This document shows, in pieces, positions 45,799 to 54,585 of a stretch of DNA of 64,000 nucleotides. This stretch comes from Clostridiaceae bacterium AF10-41 (GTDB lineage Bacteria > Bacillota > Clostridia > Clostridiales > Clostridiaceae), in assembly GCA_027686065.1 (NCBI GenBank), contig JAQCTH010000009.1:4405-68404 (forward strand), given 5' to 3'. A model generated the notes under the pieces. That model made no database searches. It had not been told where the DNA came from and saw only the letters and a list, made by a program, of their open reading frames with translations. The number at the start of each line of letters is the position of its first letter. Position 1 is the stretch's first letter. A program made the position numbers and the translations under genes.

Positions 45799-46263
45799 AT
45801 GGTACATTTAGTTTATTGTGATAACGCAGGAAAAAAGGGAGAGAAGGTTTTAGATAAAATATTAGAAGGAACAAAAACAATGATAGTTAGAGGTGCTGCA
45901 GGAAGAAAAATACCTCATAGTCGTGTTTTTGAAGGAGAAAAGCTGTATTTTATGGAAAAGGGAAGTTCTAAAATTACTGTAGCTGCTACTGTAAGTAAAG
46001 TTGAAAATTATATTAAACTTTCTGAGGATGAAATAAAAAAAATATTAGAAGAAAATCAACCTAAATTAAATCTTTCTGAGAAACAAAAGGTAAGATGGCA
46101 CAAAAAATGTATTTGTCTAGTAGAATTTTCTGATGTTGAAAAAATTGAACCATTAGAGTTTGATCATCAATCAAATATGGATGATTGGTTAATTGTTGAA
46201 AAAATTGAAGATGTAGTTGTTGGAACAAGTATTCCTTATAATTATGAAAAATCAAAGTTTTAA
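45799..46263 (+). CDS. ASCH/PUA-like domain protein
   Basis: ATG 45799 follows GAGAGGAG; the ATG at 45781 has no such site. The 154-residue product has a VLDKILEGTKTMIVRG start and RVFEGEKLYFMEKGSSKITVAA, resembling ASCH/PUA-type beta barrels, which may bind RNA. A charged helix and a C-terminal WLIVEKIEDV complete it. Family placement is by eye and uncertain. It is the first gene of the small-gene array. Confidence 0.5.
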   Translation: MVHLVYCDNAGKKGEKVLDKILEGTKTMIVRGAAGRKIPHSRVFEGEKLYFMEKGSSKITVAATVSKVENYIKLSEDEIKKILEENQPKLNLSEKQKVRWHKKCICLVEFSDVEKIEPLEFDHQSNMDDWLIVEKIEDVVVGTSIPYNYEKSKF

Positions 46264-46332
46264 AATAAATATGATATCAATATAAAAATTAAGTAAGTTA
46301 TATTTGTATATATGGAATAGGGGAGATAAATA

Positions 46333-46524
46333 ATGGTATTTATAAAAATTATTGTTAGTGTTTTATTAATAATAGGAATAATAAATCCTAAATTATCATG
46401 GAAAATGTCAGAAGGGTGGAAATACAAAGATATAGAACCAAGTGAGGGATATCTTATTGGAACAAGAATAACTAGTGTAGTTATTTTAGTAATAATATGG
46501 CTCACAAAAGTTGGAATAGAATGA
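46333..46524 (+). CDS. Small membrane protein (DUF6199-like)
   Basis: The 63-residue protein has two membrane segments around a WKYKDIEPSEGYLIGTRI loop, as in small DUF6199 proteins. GGGGAG precedes ATG. Function is unknown. Confidence 0.6.
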   Translation: MVFIKIIVSVLLIIGIINPKLSWKMSEGWKYKDIEPSEGYLIGTRITSVVILVIIWLTKVGIE

Positions 46525-46595
46525 TATTTGTAAATTAATCAAAGACACATAATAAAAAAGTGCTGAGAAGATATAAAGCATTAGGAGATAAAAGA

Positions 46596-47114
46596 ATGGA
46601 CATATGGATAAAGTTATTAAGTATTTCAGATAAGGAAGAGTTATTAAAATTTGAGTTAACAAATAGAAAATTCTTTGAAGATACATGTCTGCCAAGAGGA
46701 GATGGCTATTATGAAGTTCAAAATTTCAATAGCATAATAGAAGAATTGGTACAGGATCAAGAAAAAGGCTTAGTATATATGTATTTAATTTATAATAATT
46801 TTAATGAGATTATTGGAAGAGTAAATTTGGTAGATGTACAAAGAGGGAATTTCAATAAAGCAGAGCTAGGATATAGAATAGGTGAGATTCATCAAGGAAA
46901 GGGATATGCTACAAAGGCTGTGAATTTAATTTTAAAAGAAGCTATAAATAACTATAAGCTTCATAGAATAGAGGCAGGAACATCAATTAATAATATTGCT
47001 TCTCAAATTGTATTGATAAAAAATGGGTTTCAATTTGTGGGTAAGCAAGAAAAATATATATTATTAAATGACAAGTGGCATGATAATGCTATTTTTGAAA
47101 AAGTATTAGATTAA
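46596..47114 (+). CDS. GNAT N-acetyltransferase (RimJ/RimL type)
   Basis: ATG 46596 follows TTAGGAGA; the frame is open from a GTG at 46560. The 172-residue protein has the GNAT core: IGRVNLVDVQRG, AELGYRIGEIHQGKGYATKAV (acetyl-CoA loop) and HRIEAGTSINNIASQ. It should acetylate a protein N-terminus or small molecule. Confidence 0.85.
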   Translation: MDIWIKLLSISDKEELLKFELTNRKFFEDTCLPRGDGYYEVQNFNSIIEELVQDQEKGLVYMYLIYNNFNEIIGRVNLVDVQRGNFNKAELGYRIGEIHQGKGYATKAVNLILKEAINNYKLHRIEAGTSINNIASQIVLIKNGFQFVGKQEKYILLNDKWHDNAIFEKVLD

Positions 47115-47262
47115 AATGGTAAAGAGCTAGTAGATAGATAAAATAGATAAATTACTGAGTGATAAAAAAATATTTATGCAGAACTGATGATAAAGATATA
47201 AAGTTATCTGATGAGCAGGATAATTATGTTAGCTAAAAGATAAGAATAAGAGGTACGATATT

Positions 47263-47976
47263 ATGAATAGAAATTTATTACTAGATATACATACGCATAC
47301 ATTAGTTAGTGGTCATGCTTATGGAACAATTAGAGAAATGGCATTTGCTGCTAAGGAAAAGGGAATTGAGCTTTTAGGAATAAGTGAGCATGCACCAGGA
47401 ATACCAGGAACATGCGATCCCTTCTATTATTTGAATTTAGGTGTAGTACCAAGAAAAATTTATGGAGTTGAAATAATCCATGGATGTGAAATTAATGTTT
47501 TAAATGATGGACGACTTTCTCTTGAACAGAAATATATTGATCGTCTGGATTATGCTATTGTTGGTATTCATAGGCAATGTTATGAAAATGCTGGAGTAGT
47601 TAAAAATACGGAGAATCTAATTTCTTGCATGAAGCATGAAAAAGTCTTTTTTGTTTCACATCCTGATGATGACAATACACCATTAGATTATCAAAAATTG
47701 GTTATAGCCGCAAAAGAGTATAATGTTGCACTAGAAGTAAATAATAGTTCTTTATTAAAGAAAGACCAGCGACTAAATTGTGTAGATAATTATAAGAAAA
47801 TGCTTAATCTTTGTAATCAATATGGAGTACATATAATTATTAACTCTGATGCTCATGATCCAAGCTGTGTAGGTGATTTTTCAGAAGCAGACAAGTTATT
47901 AAATGAAGTGGGATTTGATAATGAATTAATTTTAAATACAAGTATTGATAAGTTTAAGAAGTTTATTCACTATTAA
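47263..47976 (+). CDS. PHP-domain phosphoesterase (YcdX type)
   Basis: The 237-residue protein has the PHP metal motifs: DIHTHT (His10/His12), GISEHAPG, GCEINV, GIHRQ, SHPDDD and NSDAHD. It matches YcdX-like zinc phosphoesterases. The substrate is unknown. The 3' end is duplicated downstream (47941-48026). Confidence 0.85.
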   Translation: MNRNLLLDIHTHTLVSGHAYGTIREMAFAAKEKGIELLGISEHAPGIPGTCDPFYYLNLGVVPRKIYGVEIIHGCEINVLNDGRLSLEQKYIDRLDYAIVGIHRQCYENAGVVKNTENLISCMKHEKVFFVSHPDDDNTPLDYQKLVIAAKEYNVALEVNNSSLLKKDQRLNCVDNYKKMLNLCNQYGVHIIINSDAHDPSCVGDFSEADKLLNEVGFDNELILNTSIDKFKKFIHY

Positions 47977-48026
47977 GCTAATAAATTGATAAGTTTAAGG
48001 AATTTATTCTTTATTAACCAAATAAG
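47941..48026 (+). repeat. Tandem duplication of the PHP gene 3' end
   Basis: ATTGATAAGTTTAAG(A/G)A...TTTATTC..TATTAA occurs at ~47943 and again at ~47986 (period ~43 bases). The first copy holds the last codons and stop of the PHP gene. Confidence 0.7.
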
Positions 48027-48197
48027 GGGTTAGCCTTATAATTTATAGTATCCTTGATATATCATATGATTAAAGAAAAACAAAATATTTATTGAAATAT
48101 GATGAGATTTTATGCTATTATGTAATGATATTTATGTGTTAGTTTTTTATACACTAAAATATAAATAGCAATCTAAATTTTATATATGGAGGCTATT

Positions 48198-48656
48198 ATG
48201 ATAAAAAACGATGAATACTTTATTAAAAAGGCAATTGAAATATCTTTAAAGGCAAGAGAACAAGGTAATGAGCCATTTGGTGCTGTATTAGTAAAAGATA
48301 ATGAAGTTGTAATGATTGGAGGAAATCAAATTAATTCAGTTTCTGATCCTACACATCATGCTGAAATTGGATTGATTCGTAAGTTTTGTTCTGAAAACAA
48401 AGTAAATGACTTAAGTGAGTACACACTATATTCAAGTTGTGAGCCATGTGCTATGTGTTCAAGTGCTATGGTTTGGTCTAAACTTGGGAAATTAGTATAT
48501 AGTGTTTCACATGAACAATTAGCAGAAATTGCAGGAAGCAATATCATGATTCCATGCAAAGAAGTTTTTGAAAGAAGTCCACATCAGACAATTGTTATAG
48601 GGGAACTATTAAATGAGGAAGGCTTGAAAGTTTTTGATAGTTATTCCTTTGTATAA
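48198..48656 (+). CDS. Nucleoside/guanine deaminase-like (CMP/dCMP deaminase fold)
   Basis: ATG 48198 follows GGAGG; the ATG at 48186 overlaps it. The 152-residue protein has the zinc site HAE (54-56) and PCAMC (83-87), with NEPFGAVLV upstream. It is closer to guanine/nucleoside deaminases than to tRNA adenosine deaminase TadA, as judged by the C-terminus. It is followed by the hairpin carrying the IS element. Confidence 0.82.
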   Translation: MIKNDEYFIKKAIEISLKAREQGNEPFGAVLVKDNEVVMIGGNQINSVSDPTHHAEIGLIRKFCSENKVNDLSEYTLYSSCEPCAMCSSAMVWSKLGKLVYSVSHEQLAEIAGSNIMIPCKEVFERSPHQTIVIGELLNEEGLKVFDSYSFV

Positions 48657-48723
48657 GTAATTTAAATATATTAATAAAAAAAGATAAATATAAAAAAATA
48701 AAAATAAAATATAAAACTATTTT

Positions 48724-48742
48724 AAATACCGCATATTCTTTT
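48724..48742. repeat. Left arm of cassette-boundary hairpin split by the IS
   Basis: AAATACCGCATATTC is the complement of GAATACTGCGGTATTT at 50217-50232 apart from one base. The IS lies in the loop between them. Confidence 0.8.
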
Positions 48743-48766
48743 AAAATGTACCCTTTGTAAAGGACA

Positions 48767-49633
48767 TTATGAAAAAGACCGTGCTAAGTTAAGGAGATGA
48801 TTTCTGTATTGAACAGGAGTCATCTTCTTTAAGTTCCATTGATATCTATATTCATTATAATAAGTCATATATTGGTCTATCTCATTTCTAAGATCTTCTA
48901 AAGTTTGACACGGCTTTACGTTGACCTCATCTTTAAAATGTCCGAAGAACGATTCCTGCGGCGCGTTGTCCCAACAGTTACCGCGCCTAGACATAGATTG
49001 ACCCAAGCCGCAATCTTTTACTAGCTTTTGAAATTTGGGACTTGTGTAATGTGCACCTTGATCAGAGTGAATAAAAGCTTCATTATGAATTTTTACACGT
49101 TCTGATTTTTTTAGATTAGTAATAGTATCTATAACTATATCCAAAGTAAGGCTTTCAGATACATTGTAGGCCAATATTTCATTAGTAGATGCATCTTTAA
49201 TGGTCGACAAATAAGCCCTTTTACTCCTATTTTTATAGAATAAATAAGTGATATCAGTAAGTAGTACTTTACCCGGAATATTTTGTTTGAAATTTCTATT
49301 AAGTAGATTGGGTAAGACTTTATGTTCTCTGGTTGCTTTTACCATTCTCCTATATGGATTTGCTTTTCTATGAGGACAAACAATATTATATTTTTTCATA
49401 ATTCTACGAATACGTTTTAGATTATATACAATTCCATATTGGCCTTCCAATGTCATTTTTATTTGTCTGGCACCTTTTTTACGATTTTTAAAATTAAATG
49501 CAGCTAAAATTACATTTTTAATCTCTAGATCCTTATCGTTGCGCTTGCTACGCAAGCATTCGGATTTTGATGAAAAATAATTATAATACCCCGAACGTGA
49601 CACACCAACTAATGCACATAAATAACTAGTCAT
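48767..49633 (-). CDS. IS3-family transposase OrfB (integrase catalytic part)
   Basis: From its first ATG the frame gives 288 residues, but the domain continues upstream in the -1 frame from the orfA slip site (RKKEIVLLAKEKF...). It has the HTH_21 region (GQYGIVYNLKRIRRIMKKY) and an rve domain with LLTDITYL, HSDQGAHYTS and a final Glu in APQESFFG, the DDE triad. The active product is probably the OrfAB fusion. Confidence 0.92.
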   Translation of the reverse strand: MTSYLCALVGVSRSGYYNYFSSKSECLRSKRNDKDLEIKNVILAAFNFKNRKKGARQIKMTLEGQYGIVYNLKRIRRIMKKYNIVCPHRKANPYRRMVKATREHKVLPNLLNRNFKQNIPGKVLLTDITYLFYKNRSKRAYLSTIKDASTNEILAYNVSESLTLDIVIDTITNLKKSERVKIHNEAFIHSDQGAHYTSPKFQKLVKDCGLGQSMSRRGNCWDNAPQESFFGHFKDEVNVKPCQTLEDLRNEIDQYMTYYNEYRYQWNLKKMTPVQYRNHLLNLARSFS

Positions 49634-49698
49634 ATTTTTTAGTTTATATCTTTTAATTACTGATTTAATAAGAATAAACTTTTCTTTTGCTAATAAAA

Positions 49699-50118
49699 CT
49701 ATTTCTTTTTTCTCATCCTCCTTTCCATCATATCGAGCTTTTTTAGTAATTCATTCTCAGCTTTAAGTAGATTGTTTTGCGCTTTAAGACGTTCATATTT
49801 TTCTTCTATAGAAAATTCTTTATCAATAATTTTTCCTGACTTACCTTTTCTTGAATCATCTAATCCATGTATACCATTTTTCTTATATGCAGCACGCCAT
49901 CTCTTACTTATTGACTCAACTCGTCCAATTCCTAATATGCTTATAACAAAACCATATTCTTCAAATATCTTTCGTGGAAATTTTCCTTTTTCGTATTCTG
50001 ATATAAAAATACGTCTAAATTCATTTGTGTAAGTAATTGATCTTTCACTGACACTCTTTACATATTTATTATTAGCTAATAATTCTATTTCTTCCTTCGT
50101 AAATAACTTGCTACTCAT
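49699..50118 (-). CDS. IS3-family OrfA (helix-turn-helix)
   Basis: The 139-residue protein has an HTH region (FRRIFISEYEKGKFPRKIFEEYGF) and a C-terminal coiled-coil (ERLKAQNNLLKAENELLKKL), as in IS150-group OrfA. It ends in a slip sequence used to make the OrfAB transposase. Confidence 0.9.
   Translation of the reverse strand: MSSKLFTKEEIELLANNKYVKSVSERSITYTNEFRRIFISEYEKGKFPRKIFEEYGFVISILGIGRVESISKRWRAAYKKNGIHGLDDSRKGKSGKIIDKEFSIEEKYERLKAQNNLLKAENELLKKLDMMERRMRKKK
49705..49724 (-). other. Programmed -1 frameshift signal
   Basis: On the minus strand AAAGGAGGA (49724-49716) precedes the slippery AAAAAAG (49711-49705). A -1 shift joins orfA to orfB with no stop. This is the classic IS150-type arrangement. 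Confidence 0.8.
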
Positions 50119-50216
50119 CTAATCCACTCCTATCGTTATGTTTTATTATACATAAAAAAACCTATAAAATAGACATTTTTTATTTGTCTATCTTATAGGG
50201 TACATTTTATTTTCTG

Positions 50217-50236
50217 GAATACTGCGGTATTTTTCT
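50217..50236 (+). terminator. Right arm of the split boundary hairpin
   Basis: GAATACTGCGGTATTT plus TTC. It pairs with the arm at 48724 across the IS. Confidence 0.75.
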
Positions 50237-50347
50237 AGTTTTCAATTAAAATACATTATGAAAAATAATTTAAGTTCTCAATTCTATTTTATTTCAACTA
50301 ATTAATATGAATATTTTCTATCTAAGCATTATGCAGTTTACAAAATA

Positions 50348-50356
50348 TGGTATAAT
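50348..50356 (+). promoter_or_regulatory. Extended -10 promoter, copy 1
   Basis: TGGTATAAT preceded by TTTACAAAATA. The motif recurs before many genes of the array. Confidence 0.65.
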
Positions 50357-50396
50357 ATGAGGTGAGATAGATAAAAAGAGATTTGGAGGGTTAATT

Positions 50397-50744
50397 ATGA
50401 AAAAGTGGTATGATGAGGAGTACAAATTTGAAATTGAGGTAACTGGGTTTCTTCGAAGTGACCATACAGAGCGGTACTGCCGAAATGGAGAGGAAATTGG
50501 AGATAAGTATACCTGTACCTATGGATGCCCAATAAATGCAGAAGGACAAGGTATATGTTCTAAGGTTATGATGATTATGTTTCCAATCATGGAAGCAGTC
50601 AGAAGCGGCGGAGATTTAGAGAACATTGGTGGAAATGATAAATATAGCAAGGATATTGTATGTCCAGATGGTTGTGTTATATTTAGGCTTAAGGCAGAGA
50701 AACTTGGCAATGAGAATTTTTATAAGGGGAAGTTTTTTGATTAG
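50397..50744 (+). CDS. TIGR04076-like Cys-containing small protein
   Basis: The 115-residue protein has GDKYTCTYGCP, a GICSKVMMIMFPIMEAVRSGG centre and a DIVCPDGCVIFRLKAE end, which fits the TIGR04076 family of unknown function. Paired Cys suggest metal binding. GGAGGG precedes ATG. Confidence 0.65.
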   Translation: MKKWYDEEYKFEIEVTGFLRSDHTERYCRNGEEIGDKYTCTYGCPINAEGQGICSKVMMIMFPIMEAVRSGGDLENIGGNDKYSKDIVCPDGCVIFRLKAEKLGNENFYKGKFFD

Positions 50745-50780
50745 TCTTGATTTTTACAATTTTCTTAAAGGAGTGAGTAT

Positions 50781-51368
50781 ATGGGGATAGTTGATGCTTT
50801 AGTTGAGCAATGTAAAAAGCCAAATGGAATTTTAGGAGCAATTATGATGAAGAGCTTTGATATTATAAATGAAGGCTTTTTTGATTGGGCTTTGAACTTA
50901 GTTAAGAAATCCAATAATAATATATTAGATATTGGGTGTGGAAGTGGAAAAACTGTTTATAAATTTGCGGAAAAATTTAATAATAGCTTTATTTATGGAA
51001 TGGATTATTCTGATAAAGCAGTTACAGTATCAATGAAAAGAAATAAGAAATTTATTGAAGAAGGTAAAGTAAAAATTGTAAAAGGTTCGGTTGAAGCTCT
51101 TCCATTTAGTGATGATTCTTTTGATTATATTTTTGCAATACGAACTCATTATTTTTGGACTGATTTGAAGTCATCTTGTATGGAAATCATTAAAAAAATG
51201 AAGCTTGGCGGAAGGTTTATAATAATTTCGGAAATATATAAAATACAATATCATATGACTGATTATAATACCGAAGAATCATTAAAGAAGTTACTTTTAG
51301 ATATAGGATTTTCTAAAGTAGAGTTGATTCAAAAAGATAAAAGTATATGTGTGATTGCTGAAAAATAA
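50781..51368 (+). CDS. Class I SAM-dependent methyltransferase
   Basis: The 195-residue protein has motif I ILDIGCGSGKT (~47-57), an acidic GMDYSDKAV, SVEALPFSDDSFDYIFAI, and the Methyltransf_11 pattern. The substrate is unknown. It follows the TIGR04076 gene by 36 bases and probably shares its promoter. Confidence 0.85.
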   Translation: MGIVDALVEQCKKPNGILGAIMMKSFDIINEGFFDWALNLVKKSNNNILDIGCGSGKTVYKFAEKFNNSFIYGMDYSDKAVTVSMKRNKKFIEEGKVKIVKGSVEALPFSDDSFDYIFAIRTHYFWTDLKSSCMEIIKKMKLGGRFIIISEIYKIQYHMTDYNTEESLKKLLLDIGFSKVELIQKDKSICVIAEK

Positions 51369-51422
51369 TATAATGGCAATGAGTTAAATAAACAATAGCT
51401 TAAATGATAGGTGGTTAAAATT

Positions 51423-51926
51423 ATGAAAAATCTTATTTTTATAAATGGAACAATGGGGGTAGGTAAGACAACAATAAGTAAAGAATTGAAAAATATATTA
51501 CCTAATTGTATTTTTCTTGATGGTGATTGGTGTTGGGATATGTCACCATTTATTGTGACGGATGAAACTAAAAAGATGGTACTTGATAATATTACTCATC
51601 TTTTAAATAATTTTATTTCTTGCTCAGAATATAAAAATATTATTTTTTGTTGGGTAATGCATGAAGAAAGTATTCTTGATGATGTATTATCAAGATTAAA
51701 TAAAGATGACTGTATAATACATAAATTTTCTATAGTATGCTCAGAGCAAACATTAATTTCAAGAATTACAAAGGATATTAATCAAGGAGTAAGAGAAAAT
51801 GATGTAATTGAAAGAAGTGTGCCAAGATTAAAAAACTATTTTCAAATGGATACACAAAAAATCGATGTAAATCATATTTCTGCCAAAGAAGCAGCAGAAA
51901 AAATATATAAATTAATTGGAAAATAA
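51423..51926 (+). CDS. P-loop kinase-like ATP-binding protein
   Basis: ATG 51423 follows ATAGGTGG. The 167-residue protein has Walker A GTMGVGKTT (9-17), an FLDGDWCW segment and a late RSVPRLKNY lid, as in small-molecule kinases of the AAA_33/shikimate-kinase type. The substrate is unknown; antibiotic kinases are among the relatives. Confidence 0.75.
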   Translation: MKNLIFINGTMGVGKTTISKELKNILPNCIFLDGDWCWDMSPFIVTDETKKMVLDNITHLLNNFISCSEYKNIIFCWVMHEESILDDVLSRLNKDDCIIHKFSIVCSEQTLISRITKDINQGVRENDVIERSVPRLKNYFQMDTQKIDVNHISAKEAAEKIYKLIGK

Positions 51927-52061
51927 GAATACTAATTTTTCTTAATTAACATTACTTTACAATTGAATGGTTATATCAAAAAGCTAGATTTACAATTCAT
52001 ATATTTACATATAGAAGAATAATATATTAAATGAAGAAGTTTTGTAAATGGAGGTATTTGT

Positions 52062-52874
52062 GTGGGGTACTATGTTAGAGTAGAACCTAATGTAACAATT
52101 TATGTAGAGGATATTAACCCATATGGGAATAAAACAATATTATTTTTGCATGGCTGGCCTGGAAGTCATAAACTATTTGAATATCAATTTGATAAACTTC
52201 CTAAAATGGGGTATAGATGTATTGGAATAGATACTAGAGGATTTGGTGATTCAAGTAAGCCTTATGAAGGGTATGACTATGACAGATTATCTGACGATGT
52301 TAGATGTGTGGTTGATGCATTAAAAATAAAGAATTTTATACTGGCAGGACATTCAACGGGGGGAGCTATAGCAATTAGATATATGAGCAGACATAATGAA
52401 TATGGAGTATCTAAGCTTGCCCTTTTTGCAGCAGCAGCGCCTAGTCTTATAAAGCGTGCAAATTTTCCATATGGCGCAGAGAAAGAAGATATAATCAAGA
52501 TTATTCAAGGAACAGATAATGATAGACCTAAAATGCTAAGAGATTTTGGTGATATATTCTTTTTTCAAAATATATCACAAGCATTATCTGACTGGTTTTT
52601 TCAGTTAGGATTACAGGCAGCAGGGTGGGCAACTGCAGCTATTGCAAATACTTGGATAGATGAAGTGCTATTTTCTGATTTAAGAAAAATAAGTGTTCCA
52701 ACTTTAATTATTCATGGTATTCATGATAAAGTTGTTCCTTTTGAGCTAGGTGAAGTACAAAGTCAAAATATCGAAAACTCAAAACTTATACCATTTAAGT
52801 ATAGCGGACATGCTTCATTTTATGATCAGAGAGATAAATTTAATGAGGAATTAATGAAATTTATAGAAGAATAA
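52062..52874 (+). CDS. Alpha/beta hydrolase
   Basis: GTG start after GGAGG. The 270-residue protein has the oxyanion motif LHGWPGS (29-35), nucleophile Ser98 in GHSTGGA, an acid in GIHDKVVP and His in SGHASFYDQ. It belongs to the haloperoxidase/esterase-like group. The substrate is unknown. Confidence 0.87.
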   Translation: MGYYVRVEPNVTIYVEDINPYGNKTILFLHGWPGSHKLFEYQFDKLPKMGYRCIGIDTRGFGDSSKPYEGYDYDRLSDDVRCVVDALKIKNFILAGHSTGGAIAIRYMSRHNEYGVSKLALFAAAAPSLIKRANFPYGAEKEDIIKIIQGTDNDRPKMLRDFGDIFFFQNISQALSDWFFQLGLQAAGWATAAIANTWIDEVLFSDLRKISVPTLIIHGIHDKVVPFELGEVQSQNIENSKLIPFKYSGHASFYDQRDKFNEELMKFIEE

Positions 52875-53202
52875 AATTTTTCAACATAGAGTGAAATAGT
52901 AAAAAATAATGGAATAGGATAATTTTAGAAAGGAGATGTTTATATGACAACTCCTTTTTATATAGGAAAATCCATTAATAAATAGAAGGTTTAAAACTAA
53001 GTAGTAGTATATTGGTAAAATATGTTACAATATAACTTGTAATACATTACTAAGGTATGAAATATAGGTAGTTTGGTAGATGACCATCATGGCAAGTTAT
53101 AAAAGTAATAATCTATAAATTTATAGCTATTTGATTTGTAGCAGAGCTAGTAATAAAAAGAAAAGGTAAAAATAAATTAGTAATGATTAGAAAGAGGTAA
53201 AT
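52875..53202 (+). other. Intergenic region with a 13-codon open frame and an array promoter
   Basis: A strong site GAAAGGAGATG precedes ATG 52944, but the frame ends after 13 codons (MTTPFYIGKSINK, stop 52983-52985), suggesting a truncated gene start. TGTTACAAT at 53022-53031, in an AAAATATG context, is a weak copy of the array promoter. Nothing else was seen. Confidence 0.45.
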
Positions 53203-53601
53203 ATGGATTTTATCATAGATACATTATTTCAGATATTCTTTTGTTTTTTTTGGATAATTGGGTTATTAATACTTTTATTAAAGAAAGAGAATAGAAAGAA
53301 ATATGTAGGTTTAATATTATTAATCCCTATTCTAATAATATGGAGTATTTATTCTTATATAAATATACTAAGGCCACGGTTCAAGGATATAAGTTATTAC
53401 ATTAATGACAATTATGAGATTTCTATTGGAAAGTGTACTGTTGTTGATAAGAGTTCAAAGGGAGTAACTCCATCGATTATATTAAATGAAAATACATATT
53501 ATTATAATCCAAGGTCCAATAAAATTACTGAAGGAAACAATTATAAGCTAAAATATCTTCCAAACAGTAAGTATGTTATTGAGGCAGAAGTTATTGAATA
53601 A
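53203..53601 (+). CDS. Small membrane protein, unknown
   Basis: The 132-residue protein has two N-terminal membrane segments (~5-27 and ~33-55). A short extracytoplasmic domain with beta pattern follows (ISIGKCTVVDKSSKG, YKLKYLPNSKYVIEAEVI). Family not recognised. AAAGAGG precedes ATG. Confidence 0.65.
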   Translation: MDFIIDTLFQIFFCFFWIIGLLILLLKKENRKKYVGLILLIPILIIWSIYSYINILRPRFKDISYYINDNYEISIGKCTVVDKSSKGVTPSIILNENTYYYNPRSNKITEGNNYKLKYLPNSKYVIEAEVIE

Positions 53602-53651
53602 ATGAATATGAGAAATATTGTAATATTAAAAAACTTAGGAGGTTTATAAAT

Positions 53652-54242
53652 ATGAAAAAACTTACTTTAGGTATATTTTCTTTAGTTTTAATTTCTCTTT
53701 TAATAAGTTGTGGTAGTAGAACTTTAACTGTATCAAAATCTATTGAAGAATTCTTTAATAAAAAAGCTTCAAATGAAAAGGTAGATATTTTACTTACAAA
53801 AGATATGGGTAATGAAAAAATTGTCTTAGCAGAAATGAATGAAAAAGATGGAGAACAACATACTAATCTTTTTTTACTTAATGAAAATAATGAAATTTTA
53901 AGTTGGACTAGCGGAAGAAAGCCAATTAGCCAATGTTTCTCTGTAAATACACTAATTTATAATGACAAAAGAATTATTTTTGGAAGTTTTAATGATAGTA
54001 AGTACATTCCATCTGAAGATAAAAAAGTAAGCGTAGATATATCCCAAATAGATATTACCCTTAGTGACAATAAAAACATTCGTGAGAGTGTTACTTTAGA
54101 TAAGGGGTATCTTGTGATAACAGATATATCTGATATAAAAGATGTTAAGATTTTAAATGAGAAAGATGAAGTTCAAAGTACACTTAGTGATATTGAGAAT
54201 ATAGTGGATGAAATGGATTTTAATATTTATAATACGAGGTAA
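53652..54242 (+). CDS. Lipoprotein, unknown
   Basis: The 196-residue product has a lipobox LLISC (Cys20). Its mature domain has no motif I know. GGAGG precedes ATG. It lies 50 bases after the membrane protein at 53203 and may be co-transcribed with it. Confidence 0.7.
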   Translation: MKKLTLGIFSLVLISLLISCGSRTLTVSKSIEEFFNKKASNEKVDILLTKDMGNEKIVLAEMNEKDGEQHTNLFLLNENNEILSWTSGRKPISQCFSVNTLIYNDKRIIFGSFNDSKYIPSEDKKVSVDISQIDITLSDNKNIRESVTLDKGYLVITDISDIKDVKILNEKDEVQSTLSDIENIVDEMDFNIYNTR

Positions 54243-54264
54243 ATTTTATTTTTAGGAGTTTAAA

Positions 54265-54555
54265 ATGACTTTAGGAGTAAAAATATCTATATCTTTTATA
54301 TTAATTTTAATTTGGAGCTTCATAAGCATTTTAATAAAGAAAATACCAGATGAAGTATTGTATAAAGAGAAATATGGATATAAATTAAATAAAGAATTTC
54401 ATATTAAAAGGATAAGAGGAATATTAAACTTGTTAGTATTTGTAAATATGATGATCTCTATCTTTATGTGGGTTGGAAGTGAATTTACGATTGCTTTAAT
54501 ATTTCTGCAAGGGATTTTTCTTGTTACAAAGTATGGTAAACATACTTATAAATAG
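54265..54555 (+). CDS. Small membrane protein, unknown
   Basis: The 96-residue product has a hydrophobic N-terminus (~5-25) and two more segments (~53-70 and ~73-90). Family not recognised. It follows the lipoprotein gene by 22 bases with its own TTTTTAGGAG site. Confidence 0.6.
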   Translation: MTLGVKISISFILILIWSFISILIKKIPDEVLYKEKYGYKLNKEFHIKRIRGILNLLVFVNMMISIFMWVGSEFTIALIFLQGIFLVTKYGKHTYK

Positions 54556-54585
54556 TATCAAATTAGAAACTATAGAGGAGATTTT

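Larger units (their letters stand above)
48747..50204 (-). mobile_element. IS3-family (IS150-group) insertion sequence, ~1458 bases
   Basis: The ends are imperfect inverted repeats: TGTACCCTTTGTAAAGGACA on the left and TGTACCCTATAAGATAGACA (complement) on the right. It carries orfA and orfB on the minus strand. Near the right end a hairpin (CCTATAAAATAGACA/TGTCTATCTTATAGG) could block transcription from outside. The flanking AAAA/TTTT could be target or IS sequence, so the duplication is unclear. An identical left end reappears at 63965. Confidence 0.92.
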
